The notes under the pieces were generated by a model that saw nothing but the letters and a program-made list of their open reading frames with translations, did not search any database and was not told the DNA's origin. The position numbers and the translations under genes are program-made. A stretch of 64,000 bases of DNA from Blautia sp. OF03-15BH. GTDB lineage: Bacteria; Bacillota; Clostridia; Lachnospirales; Lachnospiraceae. The DNA lies in the NCBI RefSeq assembly GCF_003463065.1, contig NZ_QSCM01000001.1, positions 310,001-374,000 on the forward strand, in the 5' to 3' direction. Positions 56,572-64,000 of this stretch are shown in pieces (position 1 is the first letter of the stretch; each line of letters starts with the position of its first letter).

Positions 56572-57420
56572 TTACTCCTCAAAATCATCTTTTACAATGA
56601 TGACCTGTTTGGAGCTGTAATAGCTGTCAGAGAACAGAACCTCTTTCTCACGGTCCGGAGTTACGGTCATACCTGCAACACCCATATCTGCTTTTCCGCT
56701 GTTTACTGCCGGAATGATGGAATCAAAAGCCATATCCTCGACCTCAAGCTCCATGCCCAGTTTATCACAGATGGCCTGAGCAAAGTCTATATCCAGACCG
56801 GTGATCTCATCACTTTCATAATATTCATACGGCGGGAACTCTGCGTTGGTAGCCATGGTCAGGGTACCGTTGGAACGATCCACATCTTCCGGAGACTCAT
56901 AATAGTTCTCTCCGGCCGTATCACCAATGTAGGAATTGGCGATCTGATCGAAGATTCCCTCTTCTTTCAGCTCTTTAATCGCCTCGTTGACTTTGTCCGC
57001 AAGTTCTGTATTCTCTTTTGAAAAGCAGATTGCATAATCTTCCTGGCTGTATGCACTCTCCAGGATCTTCAGTCCTTCTACTGATTTTACAAACTCTTCT
57101 GCCGGCAGCTCATCGATGACAACGGCATCGATCTTTCCCTGAACCAGAGCCTGTACTGCCTCAAAGCCTTTATTGTAACGCTCTACTGCATCGTCACCAT
57201 ATTCATCGGTAACAGAAAGATCTCCGGTAGTTCCAAGCTGTACACCCATAGTCAAGCCGGTCAGATCTACTTTTTTCTCCGTCTCACTTTCTGCTTCGGA
57301 GGCTCCCTCAGTCTCTGCTGCAGCTGTTTCAGTCTCGGTCTCTGCTGCTGAAGCAGAAACTGCCATCGGAACGACTGCCATGATTGCGCTTAACATTACT
57401 GCTACGATACGTTTTTTCAT
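56572..57420 (-). CDS. Amino-acid ABC transporter binding protein with circularly permuted SBP domain
   Basis: Secreted binding protein of 282 residues. The signal peptide (about 1-26) ends in an AxA-type site (SASAAE) with no lipobox cysteine, then an acidic Glu/Thr linker. In ordinary SBP_bac_3 proteins the N-lobe block (TMATNAEFPPYEYYE ... FSDSYYSSKQVIIVKDD) comes first. Here the part that is usually C-terminal (LTMGVQLGTTGDLSVTDEYG ... GIFDQIANSYIG) comes first and the N-lobe block last. Both blocks are complete. AGGAGG precedes the ATG at 57420. It is followed by its permease and ATPase. Ligand unknown, likely a polar amino acid. Confidence 0.9.
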   Translation of the reverse strand: MKKRIVAVMLSAIMAVVPMAVSASAAETETETAAAETEGASEAESETEKKVDLTGLTMGVQLGTTGDLSVTDEYGDDAVERYNKGFEAVQALVQGKIDAVVIDELPAEEFVKSVEGLKILESAYSQEDYAICFSKENTELADKVNEAIKELKEEGIFDQIANSYIGDTAGENYYESPEDVDRSNGTLTMATNAEFPPYEYYESDEITGLDIDFAQAICDKLGMELEVEDMAFDSIIPAVNSGKADMGVAGMTVTPDREKEVLFSDSYYSSKQVIIVKDDFEE

Positions 57421-57464
57421 AATTATACATCCTCCTAAATATTTAAAAATTATCTTCCCTAAAA

Positions 57465-58538
57465 TTAACATTCTTTTCCCCACTTGTCAACTGCCAATTT
57501 TCGGTTTCTCTGTCTTTTTTCACCATCATTGTATTTTTTCTGCGAATCTGCCAATATTGGAGACACTTCTTCCGTCACTTTGTCAGACCTGCACAAAGGA
57601 CGTACTTTCTCCATATTTCGCCTTTTCATCTCCAGAGAGGAATGGACGTAACGGTTCAATGTGATATTGACGCTTGCATGGCCGAGGATCTCACTCAATG
57701 CTTTGATGTCCACACCACTCTCTATGCAGCGGGTGGCAAAGGTATGACGAAGTGCATGGAAATTCACCGGCCGGAGCCGACAGGCCTCCTGATATTTCCG
57801 GAAATGGTTTTGCAGGTTTCTCGGTTCCATAAAACAGGTTTCCGAACCGGTCAGTAGATATGCTTCTTCCGGGTAACTCCTCATATATTCCATATGTTCC
57901 AGAAGAAACGAAGGGATCGGAATTTCCCGGATCGAGTGAAAACTTTTCGGTTCCGTAATGACGATCTTCGTTTTCGGACCTTTCTCCGCTTCTGCTGCCT
58001 GTACCCGCTGCATCGTAGCATGGATCCGGAGGATTCCTTCCTCATAGAAGACATGCTTTCGCTTCAGAGCGCAGATTTCCCCCAGACGGATCCCCATATA
58101 AAGACTCAGCAGGATTCCCGTCCGGACCGGATCCTTTTCTCCCAGAAGAAAAGCTTCTAATTTTATTTGCGACTGCCGTTCCAGCACAACTGCCTTTTTT
58201 TCTTTTTTCTTCACATGCAGAAGTTCCAGCCTGCACGGCGTATGATACCCCAGAAGTTCTCCGTAAGACAGGATCTCCTTCAGGACCATCAAAATGTCTC
58301 CCATCGTTTTTTCGGAAATTTTTTCTGCTGTCTCCTCTCTCATCAGCTCCAGTCCCAGCTCTCGCCGCACCATCTCCTCTGCCTGCCGGGTGGTAAGTTC
58401 CCCATCCTGGCAGTTTCCAAGAGCGGGAATCAGATGTTTTCTTACTACATTTGCATACTTTGCATACGTGGATTCTTTGACCCGGCAGCGGATGTTCCCC
58501 AGCCAGAGCTCTGCCACTTCTTGAAACGTACTTTCCAT
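57465..58538 (-). CDS. Orphan tyrosine recombinase/integrase
   Basis: Site-specific recombinase of 357 residues. An N-terminal SAM-like core-binding domain (about 1-105) precedes the catalytic domain. All catalytic residues are visible: R151 in GIRLGEICAL, K198 in TEPKS, H261 and R264 in HALRHTF, H287 in LGHASVNITL and nucleophile Y297 in NRYVHSS. GGAGGAAG precedes the ATG at 58538. No excisionase, att repeat, tRNA or phage genes are adjacent, so it is either a remnant of an excised element or a chromosomal recombinase. It ends about 45 bp before the binding-protein gene. Confidence 0.92.
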   Translation of the reverse strand: MESTFQEVAELWLGNIRCRVKESTYAKYANVVRKHLIPALGNCQDGELTTRQAEEMVRRELGLELMREETAEKISEKTMGDILMVLKEILSYGELLGYHTPCRLELLHVKKKEKKAVVLERQSQIKLEAFLLGEKDPVRTGILLSLYMGIRLGEICALKRKHVFYEEGILRIHATMQRVQAAEAEKGPKTKIVITEPKSFHSIREIPIPSFLLEHMEYMRSYPEEAYLLTGSETCFMEPRNLQNHFRKYQEACRLRPVNFHALRHTFATRCIESGVDIKALSEILGHASVNITLNRYVHSSLEMKRRNMEKVRPLCRSDKVTEEVSPILADSQKKYNDGEKRQRNRKLAVDKWGKEC

Positions 58539-58579
58539 TTTTCTTCCTCCAGATAAGTTTTTCAGAAAGTATCGTATCA

Positions 58580-58627
58580 AAAAAAGACTCCGGAAAACGC
58601 TTTTCCTGTTCCGTTTCCGAAGTCTTT
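58580..58627 (-). terminator. Rho-independent terminator after the PTS EIIA gene
   Basis: Minus-strand AAGACTTCGGAAAC pairs imperfectly with GTTTTCCGGAGTCTT, followed by TTTTTGA. It lies between the EIIA and integrase genes. Confidence 0.8.
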
Positions 58628-58630
58628 CCT

Positions 58631-59122
58631 TTACTCAAAGTCTGCGATCACCGTTTCCCCTGCCGTTGCATGGATACCCGTGTGAAAATGGATCTTCTTT
58701 ACACCGGCTTCATCCGTCACTGCCAGGATCGTCAGAGCCGTATGGCCTGCCTTTTTGATCTCTTCCGGTGAAAATGTGATAAGCGGTGCTCCTTTTTCCA
58801 CGTTCTCCCCTATGCTTACATGAAGCTGAAAACCTTTCCCCTTCATATCGACTGTATCGAGGCCTACATGGATCAGACATTCCACGCCATTGACAAATTT
58901 CAGCCCCAGTGCATGTCTGGAATCTTCCATAACTGCTGTTACTTCTGCTGCTGCCGGTGCTGTCACCACATGATTTTCCGGCTCGATGGCCACGCCGTCA
59001 CCCATGATCCCTGCGGAAAATACCTGATCCGGTACTTCTGAGATCGGAATGACCTTTCCATCCAGAAAAGCGGTAAGCGTTTCCAGTTCCTGACCTTCTT
59101 TTTTCTTTACAAATGAAAACAT
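58631..59122 (-). CDS. PTS glucose-type EIIA (Crr-like)
   Basis: Phosphocarrier of the sugar phosphotransferase system, 163 residues. Active-site H85 lies in VECLIHVGLDTVDM and the second histidine H70 in DSRHALGLKF. VFSAGIMGDGVAIEP and GAPLITFSPEEIKKAGH are family blocks. GGGGGG precedes the ATG at 59122; an upstream in-frame start overlaps the radical SAM gene. It is not next to EIIB/EIIC genes, so it may serve several permeases or a regulatory role. Confidence 0.94.
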   Translation of the reverse strand: MFSFVKKKEGQELETLTAFLDGKVIPISEVPDQVFSAGIMGDGVAIEPENHVVTAPAAAEVTAVMEDSRHALGLKFVNGVECLIHVGLDTVDMKGKGFQLHVSIGENVEKGAPLITFSPEEIKKAGHTALTILAVTDEAGVKKIHFHTGIHATAGETVIADFE

Positions 59123-59144
59123 GTCAACCCCCCTTTTTGGTTTT

Positions 59145-60047
59145 TCAGACGCCCTCCCCGTTAAAATCAGGGATAAAGCTCTCTTTTGCTGCTTCCCCTT
59201 CCTGAAAAAAGCCGTTTTCAATTCCCAGCTCCAGGGCATAATCCAAAAGCCGCTCATACTCCCGCCTGGTCACTTTCCGGTTGAGTTCCTCAAATGGCAG
59301 CTCCTTCGAAAGCGGCGTATACTGACTCATAATGCTGATATAGATCCGGTTTCCATAGGTGTCATGAAGATAACGAAGCACTTCTCTGGAATTTTTCACA
59401 TGACCGGGCAAGAGAAGATGACGGACAACGACCCCTTTTCTGAGATAACCTTCCTCATCAAAAACGCACGCCCCTGTCTGACAGGCCATCTCGTCAATGG
59501 CCTTCATCGCCCGTTCCCGGTAATCCGGCACTCCGGAAAAACGAAGTCCCAGTTCATCATCCCAGTATTTAAAATCCGGAAGCCAGATATCTACAGAACC
59601 CTTCAGAAGACGGATCGTTTCCGGCTTTTCATAGCCGCTGGAATTATAGACTACCGGAAGTGTCAGCCCCTGTTCTTTTGCAAGTGTCAGCCCCTCCAGG
59701 ATCCCGGGAACAAAATGCTCTCCCGTCACCAGATTGATATTGGCCGCCCCTTTTTCCTGAAGTTCCAGAAAAATCTCTGCAAGCCGTTCTTCGCTGATCT
59801 CTTTTCCAAGACCGCCATAAGAAAGCTCCCGGTTCTGGCAGAAAATACAGCCCAGAGAACAGCCGGAAAAAAATACCGTCCCGGAGCCTCTTGTTCCGGA
59901 AATACAAGGTTCTTCCCACATATGAAGTGCTGCTCTTCCCACACGGAGCACGGAATTTTCCCCACATGCTCCTTTTTTGCCGGAAAGACGATCCGCATGG
60001 CACTCTCTCGGACAAAGCGTACAGCTTTGATAAAGCTCGTTCTTCAA
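59145..60047 (-). CDS. Radical SAM protein, PflA-related (COG1313 type)
   Basis: Iron-sulfur enzyme using S-adenosylmethionine, about 300 residues. The cluster motif is SGCSLGCIFCQN (CxxxCxxC), preceded by a second cysteine group (CTLCPRECHADR ... GKKGACGE). SYGGLGKEIS and NLVTGEHFVPGI follow as in the COG1313 group of uncharacterised activating-enzyme-like proteins. TTG 60047 is chosen because GAAGGTGA lies 4 nt before it; ATG 60083 is possible but has a weak ribosome-binding site. No glycyl-radical partner enzyme is nearby. Target unknown. Confidence 0.85.
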   Translation of the reverse strand: MKNELYQSCTLCPRECHADRLSGKKGACGENSVLRVGRAALHMWEEPCISGTRGSGTVFFSGCSLGCIFCQNRELSYGGLGKEISEERLAEIFLELQEKGAANINLVTGEHFVPGILEGLTLAKEQGLTLPVVYNSSGYEKPETIRLLKGSVDIWLPDFKYWDDELGLRFSGVPDYRERAMKAIDEMACQTGACVFDEEGYLRKGVVVRHLLLPGHVKNSREVLRYLHDTYGNRIYISIMSQYTPLSKELPFEELNRKVTRREYERLLDYALELGIENGFFQEGEAAKESFIPDFNGEGV

Positions 60048-60086
60048 GTTTTCACCTTCTTCTATTTTACACCATTTTTCCAAACA

Positions 60087-60111
60087 GTAAAGCGGACATT
60101 CACAATCCGCT
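60087..60111. repeat. Short dyad repeat, opposite orientation (family copy 6)
   Basis: AGCGGA (60091-60096), loop CATTCACAA, TCCGCT (60106-60111). Its complement, AAGCGGATTGTGAATGTCCG then CTTTACT, matches the 6984-7016 copy except for one loop base across the core. It lies just upstream of the radical SAM gene. Confidence 0.8.
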
Positions 60112-60223
60112 TCGCGCCTGCATTCAAATTATATAGTTCTTTTTTGGGATTGTCCATTTATTTCTTGTTTTTATTATTTCTTTTATCTGCATGCACTGTT
60201 GTTAGTATCATTCCATTTAAGTT

Positions 60224-60258
60224 AAAAAAGAAGGTGCTGCCATCAGGCAACACCTTCT
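60224..60258 (-). terminator. Rho-independent terminator after the amidohydrolase gene
   Basis: Minus-strand AGAAGGTGTTGCC (60258-60246) pairs with GGCAGCACCTTCT (60241-60229) around a 4-nt loop, followed by TTTTT. It ends the sugar-transporter unit. Confidence 0.93.
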
Positions 60259-60284
60259 CAAACGATCCGTATCTATTATGTGTT

Positions 60285-61331
60285 TTATTTTTCAACAAGT
60301 GCCAGCAGTTTTTCCTTTATCTTTTCCTGCTCTGCAGGATCCGGATACATCCGCTTTGTCCACTCAAGTGCGATCGGAAGATATTCCTCCTTCACGGCCT
60401 TATCATCGATCGGTTTGGGATTTCCCGGCTGAATAACGCTTCTGTAAGTATCCCGGTAAATCTTCTTCAGTGCTTCATCTGAGAGATTTAATCCTTTACA
60501 GCGGTAGCCATCTGCATTCATATAAACAGCATCTGTTTCCAGACTGCTGCGCAGGCACTCGATCCGTCCTTCCCAGCCTGCCCCGAAAATGTCTGTTCCA
60601 TAAACAAGCCTTCCGGCATATTTTTCAATGAAATCACGCCATCTTTCATCCCGTTCAAAACCTTCATACATTTCCCATCCTGGGCACAGATCAAACGTCA
60701 GATTCGGATACGTCTCCAGCAATTCCTCCGCAAGGTCATACTGATCAGCATTGGAAAGGAAGAAGATATGTGCGATCGTCATGTTCAGCTTCGGATGCTT
60801 CTTCAGGATTCCAATCGTTTCTTCCCGGATCTGCTCATGAGTCGGATACGTTTCGTCACAGTAATATCCGGCTTCCATTGCCCACTTTGGAATCCGTTCT
60901 TTGTCCCAGAATTCCACCGGATCGTTGGAATGCAGGAGTACCGGGATATTATTTCTTTCCAGAAAATCGTACATCGGATCGTAACATTCATCACACAGAG
61001 AAACACCATCCGCCTTACGACATTCCGGTTTTCCGAACAGCAGCTTCATTCCGTCAAATCCGACTTTATGATAAGCCTGTACCTGCCGCAGCAGCTCGTC
61101 CGCCTCCGGTGCACCCTCTCCTGTCTTATGAAGGCATGCATAAGCATAGATCTTTTCCGGTGCTTTTTTCTTGATATCCAGAAGTTCCAGATTTCCCCAG
61201 ACACATTTTGGATTTATACTCCCTGATAAAAGCACATACTGTTCATATTCCGCTTTCTTCACTGCTTTGTTGATCTCTTCGATATCGCCTACATGAATGT
61301 GTGTATCGATGATCGGATATTTAAAATACAT
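60285..61331 (-). CDS. Amidohydrolase-superfamily metal-dependent hydrolase
   Basis: TIM-barrel hydrolase of 348 residues. IIDTHIHVGD at 7-16 gives the HxH metal motif; PVLLHSNDP, MTIAHIFFLSNAD and LVYGTDIFGAGWEG supply the later histidine and aspartate ligands (amidohydrolase_2 pattern). It follows the two permease genes of a CUT1 sugar transporter, so it probably acts on the imported compound, perhaps as a lactonase or sugar-acid hydrolase (inference). Confidence 0.82.
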   Translation of the reverse strand: MYFKYPIIDTHIHVGDIEEINKAVKKAEYEQYVLLSGSINPKCVWGNLELLDIKKKAPEKIYAYACLHKTGEGAPEADELLRQVQAYHKVGFDGMKLLFGKPECRKADGVSLCDECYDPMYDFLERNNIPVLLHSNDPVEFWDKERIPKWAMEAGYYCDETYPTHEQIREETIGILKKHPKLNMTIAHIFFLSNADQYDLAEELLETYPNLTFDLCPGWEMYEGFERDERWRDFIEKYAGRLVYGTDIFGAGWEGRIECLRSSLETDAVYMNADGYRCKGLNLSDEALKKIYRDTYRSVIQPGNPKPIDDKAVKEEYLPIALEWTKRMYPDPAEQEKIKEKLLALVEK

Positions 61332-61352
61332 TTTTTTCCTCCTGTTCCGGCC

Positions 61353-62174
61353 TTAAGCCTTGGTTCCTGTCATTGCGATTCCCTCTACAAAGCTCTTCTG
61401 GAAGAAGAAGAAGAGAAGGATCATCGGCATTGCGGCGATTACGCCGCCTGCCATGAGTTCCGGGTAATTGGTAATGTTCTGTCCTACCATGTTTGCAAGT
61501 CCTGCAGACAGCACCATCTTATTCATATCCACGTTGATGATCAACGGCCACATCATATCTTTCCATGCGCCAAGTCCTGTCAGAATACACAGAGCTGTGA
61601 TCGGTGCTTTCAGAAGCGGGAGCAGGATCTGCAGGTAAATCCGAAAACGGCTGCAGCCATCCAGCATTGCCGCCTCGTCCAGTTCCAGCGGCAGTGAGGA
61701 GAAAAACTGCCGCAGCATGAACAATGCAAAAATATTAAAGACCTTCGGCAGCCAGAGCGCTGTCAGGGTATTATTCAGATGCCATGCCACCATGATGTCA
61801 TAATGTGGAATCAGAAAGATCTGACTTGGGATCATCATCATACTGAGGATCAGCAGAAACAGCAGATTTTTCCCCGGAAACTTCAGTCTGGCAAACGCAT
61901 AGGCTGCCAGTGAACAAACCAGGATCTGGCTGACGATTGACAGGATCATGACAATAAAAGTGTTCACATACAGTCTCAGGATCGGATAGTTATTCCATAC
62001 TTTTGCATAATTTGACCATTGAGGGAGCTCCGGAAAAATTACCATAGGGATCTGAATACTCTCGGCATACGTTTTTAAAGAAGTCAACAGCATCCATCCA
62101 AATGGAACCAGAGTGATCAGGGCACAGAGGATCAGAAACGCATGGATCGCGATCGTCGCTTTTCGTTTTCTCAC
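61353..62174 (-). CDS. Carbohydrate ABC transporter permease, MalG type
   Basis: Membrane subunit of 273 residues with six helices. The EAA loop reads LDEAAMLDGCSRFRIYLQIL followed by LPLLKAPI. It opens with AIHAFLILCALITLVPFGWM, typical of MalG-like proteins. The ATG overlaps the MalF-type stop by 4 bp. It pairs with the upstream permease and the binding protein; no ATPase gene is present in the window. Confidence 0.93.
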   Translation of the reverse strand: MRKRKATIAIHAFLILCALITLVPFGWMLLTSLKTYAESIQIPMVIFPELPQWSNYAKVWNNYPILRLYVNTFIVMILSIVSQILVCSLAAYAFARLKFPGKNLLFLLILSMMMIPSQIFLIPHYDIMVAWHLNNTLTALWLPKVFNIFALFMLRQFFSSLPLELDEAAMLDGCSRFRIYLQILLPLLKAPITALCILTGLGAWKDMMWPLIINVDMNKMVLSAGLANMVGQNITNYPELMAGGVIAAMPMILLFFFFQKSFVEGIAMTGTKA

Positions 62175-63109
62175 TTGTCATCACCTCCGTTTTCTGAATA
62201 AACCCATTTTTTCTGAAGTTTCATCTGAACAATCGTGATCACCAGAATGATCAGGAAGAGCATATTTGCCATTGCCGCGCCGTATCCTTTGTTAAACTTG
62301 GTAAATGCCTCCTCATAAAACAGCATAACGATGCTTCGCGCTCCCTTCATTCCGGAACTTGTCGATGAGATCATCAGGAAAATAAGATCAAATACCTGGA
62401 AGAATCCGATGATTTCCGTCACAACCAGCATAAACGTTGTTGGTGAAAGAAGCGGAAACGTGATGGATCTGAACTTTTGCCAGGCGTTCGCGCCGTCGAT
62501 CTCTGCCGCCTCATAGTAAGAGGTTGAAATCCCCTGCAGACCAGACAGAAAGATAATAACTGCCGTTCCGATGCTGGACCAGATCAGTACGATACAGACT
62601 GCCAGCAGCGACCACTTCGGATCAGAAAGCCAGGCAGGTCCGGTGATCCCGATCCCTGCAAGCATTTCATTGATCAGACCGAACTGGTTGTTAAACAGCC
62701 ACTTCCACAGCATTCCCACTGCAGTAGGCAGTGTGATGACCGGAAGGTAGATTAGTGTCCGGTAAATCCCCATTCCTTTGATTTTCTGATTCAATGCCAC
62801 CGCAATAATAAGTGACAAAATAATAACTGCCGGCACGCAGATCACCACATACAACAGTGTATTCTGGATCGCCTGATAAAATTTCGCATCTGCCAAAAGC
62901 TTCACATAATTGCTCAGTCCGACAAACTTTGCCTGACCGAGACTTTTCTTATTTGTAAAGCTGATGATGATATTCTGAACGAATGCATAAACATTAAAAA
63001 TTGACACCCCGACCAGGAAGGGCAGCAAAAAAAGATACGCCTCCATTGCCTCTTTCTTTGCCCGTCTGCTTCTGTACTGCCGCACGTTCTCACTCCCTTT
63101 CATGTTCAT
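62171..63109 (-). CDS. Carbohydrate ABC transporter permease, MalF type
   Basis: Membrane subunit of 312 residues with six helices. The EAA loop reads YYEAAEIDGANAWQKFRSIT followed by FPLLSPT. The N-terminus YLFLLPFLVGVSIFNVYAFV is typical of CUT1 MalF-like permeases. The start ATG 63109 has only a weak ribosome-binding site; ATG 63103 is an alternative. It lies 140 bp after the binding-protein gene, with a long stem-loop in between. Confidence 0.92.
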   Translation of the reverse strand: MNMKGSENVRQYRSRRAKKEAMEAYLFLLPFLVGVSIFNVYAFVQNIIISFTNKKSLGQAKFVGLSNYVKLLADAKFYQAIQNTLLYVVICVPAVIILSLIIAVALNQKIKGMGIYRTLIYLPVITLPTAVGMLWKWLFNNQFGLINEMLAGIGITGPAWLSDPKWSLLAVCIVLIWSSIGTAVIIFLSGLQGISTSYYEAAEIDGANAWQKFRSITFPLLSPTTFMLVVTEIIGFFQVFDLIFLMISSTSSGMKGARSIVMLFYEEAFTKFNKGYGAAMANMLFLIILVITIVQMKLQKKWVYSENGGDDK

Positions 63110-63122
63110 TCAAAAATACCAT

Positions 63123-63195
63123 CGGCAGGATTGCTGTGAAATGCACGTTATGCAACACATGACGTATTCATCTGCGCATCCTGGCAATCCTGCCG
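63123..63195 (-). other. Intra-operon inverted repeat between binding-protein and permease genes
   Basis: CGGCAGGATTGC (63123-63134) and GCAATCCTGCCG (63184-63195) are perfect 12-bp arms with a 49-nt loop. In an mRNA they would form a stem after the binding-protein stop, likely stabilising or limiting read-through. Confidence 0.75.
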
Positions 63196-63251
63196 AGGGC
63201 TATATCAGATCAGAGACCGAATCTCTTCACTGATCAATTTCTTTTGTTGTA

Positions 63252-64000
63252 TTACTTACCAGCTTCAATAGCGGCATTGATATCTGCTGCCATCTGTTCC
63301 AGGCCTTCCTTTACTTCGACATTTTTATTGAAGATTTCAATGATCTGCTCATTCATGATGGAGTTGATTTCATCTGACGCATAGGCCGGTCCCATTTCAG
63401 CCGGTTTTGCTGACGGGATCACATCTACAAATGCCTGACCGTTAAATTTGGTAAAGCTTTCTCCATAATATTCCTGGGAGGATAATCTGGCCGGAAGGTC
63501 GATTCCGCTCTTTCCGATGATATCATTTGCTTCCTCACTTGCCAGATACTCTAGGAATTTCCATGCCTCGTCTTTGTGCTCACTTGCCGCATTCATGCCG
63601 TAATGCATGGTTGCAGCGAGGAAGTCCTGTGATTTTGCAGCCGGGATCTGGATCAGTTTTACATTTTCCATCTCTGCCTGCTCAACCTTCTGTGCACTGA
63701 AGGTCGGCAGATACAGCATACATGTCTGTCCGGAAATGAACAGTTCTTCCGCAGCAGTATCACTGATCGTCTGGTAATCCGGAATGTATCCCTCATCGAT
63801 CATGTCCACCAGTGCCTGAATACCTGCAACTGCTTCATCAGAAGCAAGTGCGCTGGTGCCATCCTCATTGAATGCCTGACCGCCAAATTCATAGATCACA
63901 GGCTCCCAGGCTCCATTTGCAGAATTCAGGATAAAGTCCATCGGATAGATTGAATCTCCTGCTGCTTCGATCGCCGTTTTCAGTTCTCCACATACCGTGA
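63252..64000 (-). CDS. Sugar ABC transporter binding protein (partial, 5' end outside window)
   Basis: C-terminal 249 codons of an SBP_bac_1-type extracellular sugar-binding protein. The frame is open to the right edge (TVCGELKTAIEAAGDS at the entry). GIQALVDMIDEGYIP, MNAASEHKDEAWKFLEYLAS and DINAAIEAGK match CUT1 binding proteins. The signal peptide and N-terminal lobe lie beyond position 64000. It is first in the unit with the two permeases and the amidohydrolase. Confidence 0.9.
   Translation of the reverse strand, partial: TVCGELKTAIEAAGDSIYPMDFILNSANGAWEPVIYEFGGQAFNEDGTSALASDEAVAGIQALVDMIDEGYIPDYQTISDTAAEELFISGQTCMLYLPTFSAQKVEQAEMENVKLIQIPAAKSQDFLAATMHYGMNAASEHKDEAWKFLEYLASEEANDIIGKSGIDLPARLSSQEYYGESFTKFNGQAFVDVIPSAKPAEMGPAYASDEINSIMNEQIIEIFNKNVEVKEGLEQMAADINAAIEAGK

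Overview
The window comes from an endospore-forming, Gram-positive Clostridia-type genome of moderate GC content, most likely a Lachnospiraceae (Blautia / Ruminococcus / Dorea-like) gut bacterium. The evidence is a spoIIA-sigF-spoVA cluster, AGGAGG ribosome-binding sites, sigma-A promoters with 17-bp spacers, frequent GTG/TTG starts, DUF3784 and SdpI-type small membrane proteins, a TPP-riboswitch thiW-thiC unit and single-ORF IS66 and TnpB elements. The species cannot be named from this sequence. No rRNA, tRNA or CRISPR array was seen.

Layout. 0-3 kb: 5' part of cbiD (cobalamin synthesis), an orphan eutS-eutP pair and an asparaginase. 3-6.4 kb: a decayed IS200/IS605 copy (tnpA remnant plus tnpB) and an intact IS66-type element with a perfect 8-bp target duplication. 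6.4-9.2 kb: housekeeping enzymes. 9.4-18.3 kb: one minus-strand unit of response regulator, histidine kinase, lipoprotein, two permeases, ATPase, a repeat-bearing surface protein and a membrane-anchored protein, with matching operator sites before the regulator and before the lipoprotein. 18.3-21.2 kb: broken MATE gene, cupin, M24 peptidase. 21.3-25.1 kb: thiamin unit and GH27 alpha-galactosidase. 25.1-27.6 kb: an AT-rich accessory block with a NUDIX gene, a probable type I toxin-antitoxin locus and three small membrane proteins. 27.8-38.6 kb: chromate-type transporter, Lon-like AAA+ protein, CobW-type GTPase, flavoprotein, LtaS/MdoB-like sulfatase-fold transferase, GreA-type factor, EEP hydrolase, NSS symporter, thyX. 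38.9-45.3 kb: GNAT enzyme, a TetM-like GTPase fused to a YacP/Rae1-like nuclease domain, and a large STAND NTPase with TPRs. 45.5-54.7 kb: AGCS symporter, the sporulation cluster, a zinc-ribbon/TPR membrane protein, a 50-residue ORF and folC. 54.8-60.1 kb: a small IS66-ended element, an amino-acid ABC transporter with a circularly permuted binding protein, an orphan integrase, PTS EIIA and a radical SAM protein. 60.2-64 kb: a CUT1 sugar ABC transporter with an amidohydrolase.

How parts fit together. The sensor pair appears to control itself and the adjacent ABC/surface cassette. TPP should switch off thiW-thiC through a terminator. SpoIIAA and SpoIIAB control SigF, and the SpoVA proteins move dipicolinate in the forespore. 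The two ABC transporters each have a stem-loop just after the binding-protein gene, which fits higher expression of the binding protein. Candidates for little-described biology are the TetM-YacP fusion, the permuted binding protein, the convergent type I toxin-antitoxin locus, the IS66-ended small element and a family of short dyad repeats spread through the window.
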